This document shows positions 48,092-58,458 of a stretch of 64,000 nt of DNA, piece after piece. The first letter of the stretch is position 1. The number at the start of each line of letters is the position of its first letter. The translations under genes were made by a program, and so were the position numbers. Source of the stretch: Myxococcales bacterium (GTDB taxonomy: Bacteria > Myxococcota_A > Polyangia > Fen-1088); assembly GCA_003142855.1 (NCBI GenBank), contig PLNW01000083.1:186001-250000 (forward strand), read 5' to 3'. The notes beneath the pieces were generated by a model that was not told the origin of the DNA, did no database searches, and saw only the letters and a list, made by a program, of their open reading frames with translations.

Positions 48092-49723
48092 CTAGCGCAG
48101 TCGCGCCAAGAGAGTCGAGCCGAGCTCGCCGAGCGGCGCCCTCTCCTGCTGCATGCTGTCCCGGTCGCGTACGGTGACAGTCTTGTCTTCGAGGCTCTGG
48201 AAGTCGACCGTAATGCACCACGGCGTTCCGATCTCATCCTGGCGCCGATAGAGTTTGCCTATGGCACCGGTGTCGTCATACACGGCCCGTAGGCCGACCC
48301 GCTGCAAGTCGCGCTTGATGCTGCGGGCCAGTTCAACCAGCCGGGGCTCGTTGCGCTTGAGCGGGAACACAGCAACCGCCAGCGGTGCCAAGCGCGGGTG
48401 GAGGTGCAGCACGGTTCGGGTGTGCTCCTCCGCGATCTTCTCCCCTACTCCGCGTACCTTCTTCATGACCTCGATCTTGCTCGCCTCCGCGTCATCCATC
48501 AGGCCGATGAGCGTCGGCAGTGTGGCGGGTAGTCCCGTGGCAATGGATTCGGCGGCGGCTTGCAGGCGCTGCTTCACATCAGCGTCCATGCCTTCGCGTC
48601 GCCCCACCGAGCGGGCAAAACTTTCCACCAGCTCGCGCAGCTTGGCCGTGTCCTCGGCCGGCGGTTCCTTGACCAGTGAATCCTCATAGGCATCGCACAG
48701 AAACGCCAGAGTGCCTCGATCCGCACCTGCTGATGGCTCGATCACGTAGGGCACGTAGTGCTTCTTTTGTTCCTGATCGAAGTAGTGCAGCTCACCTACG
48801 GCGTCGGGATTCTCGGGCGAGCGGCTGTGCGCCTTCAAGTCAAAGTCCGTGCGGTTGGCGATACCCTCGAGCTCGCTCCAGCCCATGGGGAACAGGTACT
48901 CGAGATCCACACAGCGCTTGGCGTAGTGGGCCAGCTCGTGCTTTTCCTGCTCGCGCACGCGCAGGTTTTCCGCCCGAATTCCCAAATCCAGGTACCATTT
49001 CTGGCGCTCGGCGATCCACATCTCGTGCGCCGCCTCGTCCTCGCCCGGACGCACGAAGTACTCAATCTCCATTTGCTCGAATTCGCGCGTGCGGAAGGTG
49101 AAATTGCCCGGCGTGATTTCGTTGCGGAAGGCCTTGCCCACCTGGGCGATGCCAAAGGGTAACTTGCGCCGCATGGTATCGAGCACGTTGCCGAAGTTGA
49201 CGAAGATACCCTGAGCGGTTTCCGGGCGTAGGTAGACCAGTCCCGACTCGTCGCCGGTGTCCACCGGCCCGACGCTGGTGCGGAACATCAGGTTGAAGGG
49301 CCGGGCCTCGGTCAGATCCTTCGAGCCGCACTTCGGGCAGGTGAGCTCCTTAGCGGCGATGGCGGCGTTGATCTCGACCAAGCCTTTGGGATCGCGTCCC
49401 TTCTGCGCCACGAAGACGTGGTCAGCGCGCGGTCGGGCCTTGCACGCACGGCAGTCCATCATCGGGTCCGAGAAGGTGGCCTCGTGGCCGGAGTACTTCC
49501 AGACCAGGCGATTCATGAGAATGGCCGCGTCCAGCCCCTCCATGTCATCGCGCTCATGAACCACCGAGCGCCACCAAGCGCGCTTCACGTTGTTCTTGAG
49601 TTCCACGCCGAGAGGTCCGTAGTCCCATGTGCTCCCGAGGCCCCCGTACACAGAGGAAGACGGGAAAACAAATCCGCGGCGTTTGCACAGACTGACGATG
49701 GTTTCGAGGGATGACGCTGGCAT
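48092..49723 (-). CDS. glyS: Glycyl-tRNA synthetase, single-chain (alpha2) type
   Basis: A 543-residue class II synthetase of the dimeric type rather than the alpha2beta2 type. It starts [20 protein letters not shown] followed by [18 protein letters not shown] zinc site is visible (CRACK and later [11 protein letters not shown]). Class II motifs include [26 protein letters not shown] and [19 protein letters not shown]. The C-terminal anticodon-binding domain has [16 protein letters not shown] and ends [13 protein letters not shown]. It follows recO by 41 bp and precedes ppdK. Confidence 0.95.
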   Translation of the reverse strand: MPASSLETIVSLCKRRGFVFPSSSVYGGLGSTWDYGPLGVELKNNVKRAWWRSVVHERDDMEGLDAAILMNRLVWKYSGHEATFSDPMMDCRACKARPRADHVFVAQKGRDPKGLVEINAAIAAKELTCPKCGSKDLTEARPFNLMFRTSVGPVDTGDESGLVYLRPETAQGIFVNFGNVLDTMRRKLPFGIAQVGKAFRNEITPGNFTFRTREFEQMEIEYFVRPGEDEAAHEMWIAERQKWYLDLGIRAENLRVREQEKHELAHYAKRCVDLEYLFPMGWSELEGIANRTDFDLKAHSRSPENPDAVGELHYFDQEQKKHYVPYVIEPSAGADRGTLAFLCDAYEDSLVKEPPAEDTAKLRELVESFARSVGRREGMDADVKQRLQAAAESIATGLPATLPTLIGLMDDAEASKIEVMKKVRGVGEKIAEEHTRTVLHLHPRLAPLAVAVFPLKRNEPRLVELARSIKRDLQRVGLRAVYDDTGAIGKLYRRQDEIGTPWCITVDFQSLEDKTVTVRDRDSMQQERAPLGELGSTLLARLR

Positions 49724-49764
49724 GGGGCGGGAATCTACTTGAGAGACTGTCCACAGTCGACTGC

Positions 49765-50529
49765 TTAACCTTCGCTAGTATCCCCACCCATCTTCTCGAT
49801 GAAATCCAATGAACGCAAAGGCCCGGCGATGTGCGTGCGCAGCAGCCCAAGGATAGCTCGTCGGCATCGTGCATTGGTCTCTCGGTCCAGGGACGCTATC
49901 TCTGCGTCGGCCAACCCCATCCGGGACAGGCGGGCGAGCGCCTGGCGTGTTGTTGCGGCCAGAAGGTCGCCCCGCCGAGCACAGGACCCACACGCCACCC
50001 CGCCCTGCTCTGGGAGCCAACGCGTATTCTCTTCGCCCAGATCGGTGCGACCACATACGGAACAGCGGTCGAGCGCTGGGCCGAGCCCCAAGCGAGCGAG
50101 GAGCCCAAGCTCGAACACACGCAGGCGTTCTGCGCTGGCCCGCCCTGCTTCCAAGCGCAGCAGGAATTCTCGGAGCCAGTCGAACACCGCCGGCTCTGCG
50201 TGTCGGGGCGGGCACAGGCGGTCGCACAGTTCCAGGGCGTAGGCCGCGTGGGCCGTCTTGCCCAGGTCGCCCATCAGCCCGAGGCGCGCCTCTTGCACAT
50301 CGAACTCTTCGAGAAGCAGCAGATCCGCCCCTGGCCGTTCGCGCAGCGCCGCTTGTCCTTCCGCGCCCATGCCCAGACCTCCGCCAAATCGCCGGACGCT
50401 CTTGCGCGCTCCACGAGCCAGCGCCGAGAGTCGACCTGCGGTTGGCCCGAGCAGGGTCACGACTCGATCCGACTCGCCGTAGGCGACCGTGCGCAGGACA
50501 ATGGCTCTCGTCGCGAACCTGGCAGCCAC
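49765..50529 (-). CDS. recO: DNA repair protein RecO
   Basis: A 254-residue mediator that helps load RecA at gaps with RecR. The N-terminal OB fold begins TRAIVLRTVAYGESDRVVTL. The helical middle part follows, and the zinc-finger region has CSVCGRTD and CGSCARRG. Length is within the usual range. The start is a GTG with no strong ribosome site. It stands 47 bp behind the RodZ-like gene on the same strand. Confidence 0.9.
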   Translation of the reverse strand: MAARFATRAIVLRTVAYGESDRVVTLLGPTAGRLSALARGARKSVRRFGGGLGMGAEGQAALRERPGADLLLLEEFDVQEARLGLMGDLGKTAHAAYALELCDRLCPPRHAEPAVFDWLREFLLRLEAGRASAERLRVFELGLLARLGLGPALDRCSVCGRTDLGEENTRWLPEQGGVACGSCARRGDLLAATTRQALARLSRMGLADAEIASLDRETNARCRRAILGLLRTHIAGPLRSLDFIEKMGGDTSEG

Positions 50530-50576
50530 AGGCTCAGGCTACCATGCTGCTGGGTCCGTCTGTCGCCCTCGCGCCG

Positions 50577-51074
50577 TCAGAGCCTGGCGGTCAGATGGGG
50601 AACGGCCTGGGCCGATTCGAGACTCAGGCCTTCGCCTGATTGTGGCTGCTGGCGCAGGAACAGGGAGAGTGTGATGGTCGCAATGAGCAGGACGATGATT
50701 ACGAAGACCGCCAGGCCAATCCCATGTCGGGGCGCTTGCCCATCGTCCTCGCCGCTCGCTTCAGGCGGCGGCACGGGCGCCGTCTGCGTACGCGGAGCAG
50801 GCGACAAACGAGGCAGAGTCTCGGCGTTGTGGCGCGCGGCCACGGCGTCGTCGAAAAGGCTGAGCGACTCGACGTGGGAGATGCCCACGGTTCGCGCATA
50901 GGAACGGATAAACCCACGCACGAAGGTCTCGTGGGGCAAGTCCGCGAGCTTCCCTTGTTCGAGAAGTTGCAGCGAGGCAACCGAAACCTTGGTCTGCCGG
51001 GAAACGTCGGCCAGCGATACCTGGCGCCGTTCACGAGCTTCCCGCAGCACCGTGCCGAAGTTTGCTGTTTCCAT
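50577..51074 (-). CDS. RodZ-like HTH membrane protein
   Basis: A 165-residue protein with an N-terminal Xre-type helix-turn-helix (TVLREARERRQVSLADVSRQ, SLQLLEQGKLADLPHETFV) of the HTH_25 group used in RodZ. A short linker leads to one membrane helix at about 118-140 (GLAVFVIIVLLIATITLSLF), with a brief periplasmic tail. Full-length RodZ has a larger periplasmic part, so this is a short version. RodZ links MreB to the envelope and supports rod shape. The gene sits 19 bp behind a PilF/Tgl-like lipoprotein gene, as pilF and rodZ are neighbours in E. coli. Confidence 0.82.
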   Translation of the reverse strand: METANFGTVLREARERRQVSLADVSRQTKVSVASLQLLEQGKLADLPHETFVRGFIRSYARTVGISHVESLSLFDDAVAARHNAETLPRLSPAPRTQTAPVPPPEASGEDDGQAPRHGIGLAVFVIIVLLIATITLSLFLRQQPQSGEGLSLESAQAVPHLTARL

Positions 51075-51093
51075 TCGCCAAGAACCTCTTATC

Positions 51094-51963
51094 TCACTGA
51101 ATCATCTGTGCGTAGCGCCGGCACTCATCCGCGACACAACTGCGCGGGGCCATGTCGACACAACGCTGAAATAGTTCCCGTGCCGACGCCAGCTCCCTCT
51201 TGCGTTCGTTAAGCAACCCGCCCAAAAGTTGTGCCTCCTGAATAGGACACCGTTTGACATCAGAGACCACCGGGGCCAACGCGTCCATCGCTTGGTCGGG
51301 TTCGCCACGGTCCAGGTAAACCTTGGCAAGACGGTAGCGGGCCACGCAGAAACCCGGTGCGCGGCTGACTGCCTCGTGCAACTCCTTCCACGCACTCTGG
51401 ACGTCCTTCTTCTGATAGTAGGCCCACCCCAGGTTGGCGCGCGCCAACTCGGGCGTGGCATAGGCGGCATCCTTGAGCGCATTCTGGGCTGCCTCGATCG
51501 CCGCATCCCACGATTGCAGCTGGAACTCGGCCACCGAGAGGTTGTTCCATGCCTCGGGGAACTCGGGCCGCAGCTCGACGGCTTTGCGCAAGTTCTTGAC
51601 GGCTTCCTTGAACTTCGCCTGAGCCTCGCCGCGAACTGATTCGGCGTCCTTGCCCTTGAGACAGGACGCGGTCTCGAGCTGGGCCAGGTAGTCGTGCCCC
51701 TGCCGGAGGGCGATGATTCCAAGCATGTTGTAGGCGTCAGCGTTCTCCGCGTCGGCCTGCAACGACTTCTGAAGCTCCTCGATGGCGGCCTCGACCCGCT
51801 GATCGCGGAAGTAGCCGGCCGCCAACTGGTACCTAATCTGCGACTGCTCAGCATCTCGCTTGGGGCGCGAGGCACACCCCGGATCGAGCAAGAGCGCAAG
51901 ACAAGTCCCCATCGTGATCAGGAATCCTTTCGAGCCAGCGGCAAGTTTCGTCGTCTTTCCCAA
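51094..51963 (-). CDS. TPR lipoprotein, PilF/Tgl-like (type IV pilus pilotin candidate)
   Basis: A 289-residue protein with the signal ITMGTCLALLLDPGCASRPK; the Cys of DPGC is the likely lipidation site. Six or so TPR units follow: YQLAAGYFRDQRVEAAIEEL, AYNMLGIIALRQGHDYLAQL, NLRKAVELRPEFPEAWNNLS, ARANLGWAYYQKKDVQSAWK and RYRLAKVYLDRGEPDQAMDA. Fold and length fit PilF/PilW/Tgl proteins that help the secretin PilQ assemble. The start is a TTG at 51963; an ATG at 51912 would leave a short signal. The assignment to pilus assembly is by similarity and neighbourhood only. Confidence 0.75.
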   Translation of the reverse strand: MGKTTKLAAGSKGFLITMGTCLALLLDPGCASRPKRDAEQSQIRYQLAAGYFRDQRVEAAIEELQKSLQADAENADAYNMLGIIALRQGHDYLAQLETASCLKGKDAESVRGEAQAKFKEAVKNLRKAVELRPEFPEAWNNLSVAEFQLQSWDAAIEAAQNALKDAAYATPELARANLGWAYYQKKDVQSAWKELHEAVSRAPGFCVARYRLAKVYLDRGEPDQAMDALAPVVSDVKRCPIQEAQLLGGLLNERKRELASARELFQRCVDMAPRSCVADECRRYAQMIQ

Positions 51964-52089
51964 AGGTTCTCGCTAGGTTAGCTTACCTGGCGCGGCCGGA
52001 CGCTAGCAGGGCACTGGATCTACTGTCAATGCGAAAGTGACAGCGCCGCAAACACTTCAGCGGCACCGCCGAGTCACGACCCGGGTTTC

Positions 52090-52725
52090 TCATATACCGC
52101 GCGCGGTTGCACCCCAAACGTATTTGTGAAGTTGCAGGTTGAGCCGGACCGGGAGCCGGTCTCGCAGTATCCACGCCGCCAGGTCGCGGGGGTCAAGTTT
52201 CCCCGTGGCGGGCGAAAAAAGAAGTTCAGCCCGTCCCGAAAGACCACGGCTGCGTACCACCTCGGCTGACCACAAGTAGTCGGCTTCGTCGCACAGGACG
52301 AACTTTATTGCGTCCTGTGGTCGGAGACCGTGCAGGACGTCCCAGAAATTGCGCTCGACCTCCCCGGAACCGGGCGTCTTGATATCCACGATGCGTATGA
52401 CGGCAGACGGGAGATGGGCCACGGGATGCGCTCCCGAGGTCTCCAGCGTGACCCGGAAACCCTCGCGCACCAGCCGATCGGCAAGAGCGGAAATCTCCGG
52501 TTGCAGCATCGGCTCTCCGCCGGTCAGCGCCACCGCGGATAGGCCGAGTCGGCGAATCTCCAGCATCACCGCATCGATGCTCATTTCCTTTCCGCCCGAA
52601 AAGGCGTAGGTCGTGTCGCAGTACGAGCAACGCAGGTCGCAGCCAGTTGTCCGCACCAAGGTGCACGGGGTGCCGGCGTACTGGGTTTCGCCCTGGATGC
52701 AAGCGTAGATTTCGGTGATGCGCAT
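52090..52725 (-). CDS. queE: 7-carboxy-7-deazaguanine synthase
   Basis: A 211-residue radical SAM enzyme that makes 7-carboxy-7-deazaguanine in the queuosine pathway. The substrate-binding start MRITEIYACIQGETQYAGTP and the cluster motif CDLRCSYCDTTYAF (CxxxCxxC) are clear. ALTGGEPMLQPEI and LETSGAHPV match the family, and the short length is typical. No other queuosine genes are visible. It lies divergent from the hydrolase gene at 52768, and 126 bp upstream of the Tgl-like gene. Confidence 0.93.
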   Translation of the reverse strand: MRITEIYACIQGETQYAGTPCTLVRTTGCDLRCSYCDTTYAFSGGKEMSIDAVMLEIRRLGLSAVALTGGEPMLQPEISALADRLVREGFRVTLETSGAHPVAHLPSAVIRIVDIKTPGSGEVERNFWDVLHGLRPQDAIKFVLCDEADYLWSAEVVRSRGLSGRAELLFSPATGKLDPRDLAAWILRDRLPVRLNLQLHKYVWGATARGI

Positions 52726-52767
52726 CGGGAACGAATCTGACTATGGCCTGTGGCCAACGTCGCGTCT

Positions 52768-53634
52768 ATGGTATCCGGTGACGTGAACGCCGTCTGTGAG
52801 CCCACCCACGAAGAGAGCCTGTCTGCAGGAGGCGTCGCGCTCCACGTCGAGCACTTCTGCCCCGCCAGCCCTGCTCGGCTGGTCTTGGTCACGGTGCATG
52901 GATTCGGCGCCCACTGTGGCATCTATCGCCACGTGGCTACGGCTCTGCTTGCGCGCGGGATCGCGGTGACTCAGTTCGACTGTCGGGGCCACGGCCGTTC
53001 GCAAGGGCGGCGCGGGCATGTCGACCGATTCGACGACTACCACGACGACCTGTGCCTGGTCGTGCGTCGGGCGCGTGAGCGAACGCCGGGAGTGCCCTGG
53101 GCGCTGATGGGACACAGTCTGGGCGGAACCATCGCGCTGGACCATGTGTTGCGCCAGCAGAGCCAGCCGCAGGCCGACCGGTTGGTCGCGGTCGCTCCCT
53201 GGCTGGAGTTGAAGATGAAGGTGTCCATGCCCAAGCGCGCAGCGGCAGATTTTTTTTCGCGCTTGAAGCCAACTCTGACTACCGGGAACGGAATCAAGGC
53301 CGAAGATGTGTCGCGAAGTCCTGAGGTGGTGGCCAACTTCTTTCGCGATCCTCTCGTCCATCACGTGGCCACCGCGGGCTGGTTTGCGAGTGTTCTGCGA
53401 ACCCAGGCCGCCCTGCGCACCATGGCCGGCCAACTGGCGGTGCCCACCCTGCTGCTGGTTGCGGGTCGGGATCGCATCGTGTCGACGGAGGCGGCCCTGG
53501 CCTTTGCACAGGCGGCCGGAAGCGCGGTGGAGGTTCGCCGCTACCAAGACCTGTATCACGAGATCTTTCTCGAACCGGAACGCGAGCAGGTGCTCAGCGA
53601 CGTGGCGAACTGGCTCTTGCAGCCGCAGGCCTGA
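52768..53634 (+). CDS. Alpha/beta hydrolase, monoacylglycerol-lipase-like
   Basis: A 288-residue hydrolase of the serine aminopeptidase/lysophospholipase group. The oxyanion strand is VTVHGFGAHCGIYRHVATAL, and QFDCRGHGRSQGRRGHVDRF is characteristic. The nucleophile elbow is MGHSLGG. The acid is in LLVAGRDRIV and the last helix region has YQDLYHEIFLEPE with the catalytic His. There is no signal peptide. The substrate is probably an acyl ester or lysophospholipid, which is inferred from the family. The start is uncertain among 52750 (GTG), 52768 (ATG) and 52783 (GTG), as none has a strong ribosome site. Confidence 0.85.
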   Translation: MVSGDVNAVCEPTHEESLSAGGVALHVEHFCPASPARLVLVTVHGFGAHCGIYRHVATALLARGIAVTQFDCRGHGRSQGRRGHVDRFDDYHDDLCLVVRRARERTPGVPWALMGHSLGGTIALDHVLRQQSQPQADRLVAVAPWLELKMKVSMPKRAAADFFSRLKPTLTTGNGIKAEDVSRSPEVVANFFRDPLVHHVATAGWFASVLRTQAALRTMAGQLAVPTLLLVAGRDRIVSTEAALAFAQAAGSAVEVRRYQDLYHEIFLEPEREQVLSDVANWLLQPQA

Positions 53635-53731
53635 TGGCAGGCTCCCGTGCCTCGGTCGGGATCTCCCGGCGTGCCGGCTGTCTGCCGTCGCTGTTCAAGA
53701 GCGCATCGCCGGCCAGGGCCTATACTTAATC

Positions 53732-53737
53732 GAGGAG
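53732..53737 (+). promoter_or_regulatory. Ribosome binding site deciding the amidotransferase-like start
   Basis: GAGGAG lies five bases in front of the GTG at 53743. It fixes a start at which residue 2 is Asn, so the missing nucleophile is not caused by a wrong start choice. Confidence 0.65.
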
Positions 53738-53742
53738 ATATC

Positions 53743-54579
53743 GTGAACCGGCTGGTCGCCTACATCGGGAATGACCCGGACCATCTTGCGTGCGCGCTGC
53801 AACCTGCGCGCGAGGCGCTGCGCGTGTTCTCCGCGGGGTCGGCGGCAGACTGGGGGCTCGGTTTTATCCAAGGCGGCGACGTACTCCTGCAAAAACGATC
53901 ACGCAGCAGCACGGCCCAGGTTGATTTCTTCGATCTGGCGCAAGACCTGCGCGCCGAGGCACTGGTGGGGCGCGCCACCCAGGGCGAAAATGAGCGCGCT
54001 AGCGCAGCGAATGTCGGCCCATTTCGCTTCCGCTACTGGCTGTTCGGAGCGGTGGGCGAGTTCGGAGACTTCTCGCAAATCCGTGGGCGGCTGCTCGACA
54101 GCATCCCCGAGTTCCTGCGTCGCAATATTCGAGGACATTCGCCCAGCGAGCAGGTCTTTCATCTCTTCCTGGCCTTCCTCCACGACGCCAGTCTGCTTGA
54201 GTCGTTATCGGCGCAGCCTGAGCCCGCTCATCGCGCGCTCAGCGAGAGCATTGCCTTCATTGACCGCCTGTTGGCAGCATCGGGCGCGGCGTCCACCAAG
54301 CTGGCGCTGGTGGTAACCAACGGCCGTTGCCTGGTGGCCCTCTCCCATGGTCATCCGGTCCAATACATCGAGGTCCGCGGCGTCCCAGTCTGTCCAGTTT
54401 GCGGCGGCAAAGAATCCGATGCGCCCCGCGACCGCGCCATCTCGCATGACCAGCTCAAGGCTGTGATTCTGGAAGCCGACCATCGTGCGGACAGACGGGC
54501 CGGCTGGCAGCCAATCCCCGACGGGGGAGCGCTCTTGGTCGGCCCGAAGCTTGCCGTGCAGACAGTTCCGGCTCGGTGA
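53743..54579 (+). CDS. Class II glutamine amidotransferase-like protein lacking the nucleophile
   Basis: A 278-residue YafJ/GATase_6-type protein. The strong GAGGAG site fixes the GTG start, giving MNRLVAYIGN. The family N-terminus is MCxL, with Cys 2 as the Ntn nucleophile; here residue 2 is Asn. The WG motif is retained (ADWGLGF, 35-41). The HxR motif reads LVGRATQG (75-81) and the HNG motif reads FGAVGEF (101-107), so other active-site residues are lost too. The later part (NGRCLVALSHGHPVQYIEV, VPVCPVCGG) still follows the family. It is likely inactive and may bind a ligand or partner. It is on the same strand as the hydrolase and convergent with rpsA. Confidence 0.82.
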   Translation: MNRLVAYIGNDPDHLACALQPAREALRVFSAGSAADWGLGFIQGGDVLLQKRSRSSTAQVDFFDLAQDLRAEALVGRATQGENERASAANVGPFRFRYWLFGAVGEFGDFSQIRGRLLDSIPEFLRRNIRGHSPSEQVFHLFLAFLHDASLLESLSAQPEPAHRALSESIAFIDRLLAASGAASTKLALVVTNGRCLVALSHGHPVQYIEVRGVPVCPVCGGKESDAPRDRAISHDQLKAVILEADHRADRRAGWQPIPDGGALLVGPKLAVQTVPAR

Positions 54580-54617
54580 ATCGGGCGAGCCCGCCCGATT
54601 CATCCCGACAGTCGCGT

Positions 54618-56354
<1,737 letters not shown>

Positions 56355-56726
56355 GAGTATCCTTTGCTGGCCGCTGCTACCCGACCCTTGCGGGTCGTCT
56401 GGTCCGAGCTGTCTGCCTGCCCCACGGGACTAGCTCGGCGCTTGTTGTCAATATCGGACACTCCGACCATCGGAGTGGCGAAGGGGGGCGAAAACTACCG
56501 CTCCGACAGGAACCTGTCAACGTGAGCTGCGTCGGATAGCGCGGCTTCCTTCCCACGCCCGGTCCTCCGCGTACGCTCTGATATGGGAACCCTGAAAGGG
56601 TTCCCATGCCCTCCCACGATGGTGCGCCGCCGGCGAAGCCGGCGGGCTCCCCACGCGAGGGGGGAGATCTGGATGCTTCACCACGGGATGCGCGAGGAGA
56701 CTTGGAAGCGCGGGATAGCCCACCGA
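56355..56726. other. Long non-coding spacer between cmk and rpsA
   Basis: This is the only stretch over 300 bp without a supported gene. Short open frames exist on both strands but show no ribosome site or family motif. The part from 56583 to 56666 holds three perfect or near-perfect stem-loops. The remainder near 56440-56530 is not obviously structured. It is the leader of rpsA if transcription runs through from cmk. Confidence 0.6.
56583..56666 (-). repeat. Cluster of three stem-loops upstream of rpsA
   Basis: Stem 1 has 10-bp perfect arms: 56583-56592 with 56598-56607 (arm ATGGGAACCC). Stem 2 has 8-bp arms: 56627-56634 with 56638-56645 (arm CCGCCGGC), 3-base loop. Stem 3 has 6-bp arms: 56647-56652 with 56661-56666 (arm CTCCCC). 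None is followed by a T-tract on either strand, so these are not standard terminators. They may be a mobile REP-like element or an rpsA leader structure. Confidence 0.7.
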
Positions 56727-57410
56727 TCATCCACCACGCTCGCGCACAATAGTGGCCATGCGCGCCACCACCTCGTCGGGGCTCAAGTCGGCCGTGTCAA
56801 TCTCGATGGCGTTCTCCGCACGGCGCAACGGTGCGACAGCCCGCGTGCTGTCGCGCTGGTCACGAAGCTGCATTTCCGCAAGCACAACGTCGAAGTTCTG
56901 CGGCCGCCCGCTCGCCGCCAGCTCCAGGGTTCGCCGTCGCGCGCGCTCCTCGATGGGCGCCGTGAGGAAAAACTTGGCGCGGGCGTCGGGGAAGACGACG
57001 GTGCCCATGTCCCTGCCCTCCGCCACAACTCGGCCGCTGGCACCGATGCGGCGTTGCAACGCGAGCAGCCCGGCGCGCACTTCAGCGAAGGCCGACACTT
57101 GCGAAGCGCCCTCGGAGATCTCGGGCCGGCGGATCTCCTCGCTGACGTCTTCTCCGTCGACCACGATGTGGCTGGCACCGTCGCGGTCGTCGAATCGAAT
57201 GTCGAGATTGTATGTGAGCTGGCCGAGCGCGCGCCCATCGGACCAGGCGATGTCCCGGCGACGCGCCGCCCACGCGCCGGCGCGATACAGGGCACCCGAA
57301 TCCAGAAACGTGTATCCGAGGCGCCGCGCGAGGCCCCTGGCCACGGTGGACTTGCCGGCCCCGGCGGGGCCGTCAATGGCCACCACAAATGAATCAGCCT
57401 GTTCGGACAT
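56727..57410 (-). CDS. cmk: Cytidylate kinase
   Basis: A 227-residue CMP/dCMP kinase. The P-loop strand VVAIDGPAGAGKSTVARGLA begins at about residue 9, followed by LGYTFLDSGALYRAGAWAA. The motif VVAEGRDMGTVVFPDARAKF is diagnostic, as is the lid and end region (RRTLELAASGR, LRDQRDSTRAVAPL). The start is the ATG at 57410 (MSEQADSFVV); a TTG at 57443 is less likely. The pair cmk-rpsA is conserved in many bacteria. Upstream lies a divergent parvulin-like lipoprotein gene, 75 bp away. Confidence 0.93.
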   Translation of the reverse strand: MSEQADSFVVAIDGPAGAGKSTVARGLARRLGYTFLDSGALYRAGAWAARRRDIAWSDGRALGQLTYNLDIRFDDRDGASHIVVDGEDVSEEIRRPEISEGASQVSAFAEVRAGLLALQRRIGASGRVVAEGRDMGTVVFPDARAKFFLTAPIEERARRRTLELAASGRPQNFDVVLAEMQLRDQRDSTRAVAPLRRAENAIEIDTADLSPDEVVARMATIVRERGG

Positions 57411-57485
57411 CAAGCGGGCCAAGCTAGCAGCCCCGCCCGACAAAGGCCAACTGAGGCGCCGGCAGCAATCTGATAATATGATGTT

Positions 57486-58391
57486 GTGAAGATTCTAGTT
57501 CCGCTGGTCCTCGTCCTCAGCTTCGTTGGGTGTACGAGGCGGGGGCAAGCGCCCGAGACTCGGTGGGTTCCGGAACCTGCTCCCGACCTAGGCTCGCTAG
57601 TCGCCCGCGTCGGCACTGTTCCCATCTATGCGCGTGAACTGGAGGCCCAGATGGCTCGCTCCAAGAGCACACCGCGTGAGGCCCTGAGCGAGCTGATTTC
57701 GTTGCACCTACTGGCCGAACAAGCTCATCACGAGAACCCCTTCCGGCCCGACTGGTTCGATCCCGAGCTGAGAAGTGCTCTGGCCGAGCGTCTGATCGAG
57801 CGCGAGGTCTGGCCGCAGGTTCAGCAAGACAGCGTGCCAGACCAGGAACTGCGCGCCATCTACCAAAAAGCCATCGATGCCTTCGTCCACCCTCGCCTCG
57901 TCGACGCTGGCTTTCTCGTCGTATACACGGGTGCTCCCATGAAGCCAGGTCCGCGGGCCGAGCGCGAGGCCACGGCCAAGGCTCTAGCCGCCATGGTGGC
58001 CTCGCGGATCATTCGCGGTCCAGAGGACTTCGAGGCTATCGCCAAAGACCCCGCCTGGCGCGGCCGCCTTGTCACCTTCCGGCGCACGGTTCAGGGTCCG
58101 GACCAGCCCTTCTCGGCCGAGGTCGGCGCAGCGGTTCTCAAGCTGAAGGCTCCTGGCGATACCACACCGCTGATCCAGGACCCTGACGGATTCTTCCTCG
58201 CGACCTACGCCGGGGAGAAGCCGCCCGTCAACCAGTCTTTCGCCGAGGTTCGCGCTGAGCTGCGCCAGCGCTACTACGAGCGCTGGCGCGTGCAGCGGAT
58301 TGAACAGCTCACCCGAGAGATGGCCAAAGGCCACCGAGTCGAGAGTCATCCGCAGCTGCTCAACCAAAATGCGCCCGAGCGCGGATCCTAA
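57486..58391 (+). CDS. Parvulin/SurA-like lipoprotein
   Basis: A 301-residue protein starting with GTG: MKILVPLVLVLSFVGCTRRG, where the lipobox gives Cys 16. An N-terminal helical chaperone-like part has VGTVPIYARELEAQMARSKS and EALSELISLHLLAEQAHHEN, as in SurA and PrsA. A prolyl-isomerase (PpiC_2-like) segment follows, with PEDFEAIAKDPAWRGRLVTF, then AGEKPPVNQSFAEVRAELRQ as C-terminal helix. It probably assists folding of outer-membrane or exported proteins. No ribosome site precedes the GTG, and a TAATAT element lies 57472-57477, so a leaderless transcript is possible. The parvulin active residues are too diverged to judge isomerase activity. Confidence 0.78.
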   Translation: MKILVPLVLVLSFVGCTRRGQAPETRWVPEPAPDLGSLVARVGTVPIYARELEAQMARSKSTPREALSELISLHLLAEQAHHENPFRPDWFDPELRSALAERLIEREVWPQVQQDSVPDQELRAIYQKAIDAFVHPRLVDAGFLVVYTGAPMKPGPRAEREATAKALAAMVASRIIRGPEDFEAIAKDPAWRGRLVTFRRTVQGPDQPFSAEVGAAVLKLKAPGDTTPLIQDPDGFFLATYAGEKPPVNQSFAEVRAELRQRYYERWRVQRIEQLTREMAKGHRVESHPQLLNQNAPERGS

Positions 58392-58458
58392 CACCATCGC
58401 ATCAGATCCAGCTTCGGGCTGCTAGCCGTCGGTGAATCGAAGCACCGATGCCGTCGTG

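Noticed and set aside
47997..48237. An 80-residue N-terminal extension of pyruvate phosphate dikinase
   Set aside because: It overlaps the end of glyS on the same strand, is Ser/Arg-rich in composition and precedes a good ATG; the family starts near residue 25 of the shorter form.
53694..53726. Promoter for the amidotransferase-like gene
   Set aside because: TATACT is a fair -10 box, but the -35 match is poor and the expected start would fall on the ribosome binding site.
56583..56607. Intrinsic terminator for cmk
   Set aside because: The 10-bp stem is strong, but no T-tract follows on either strand.
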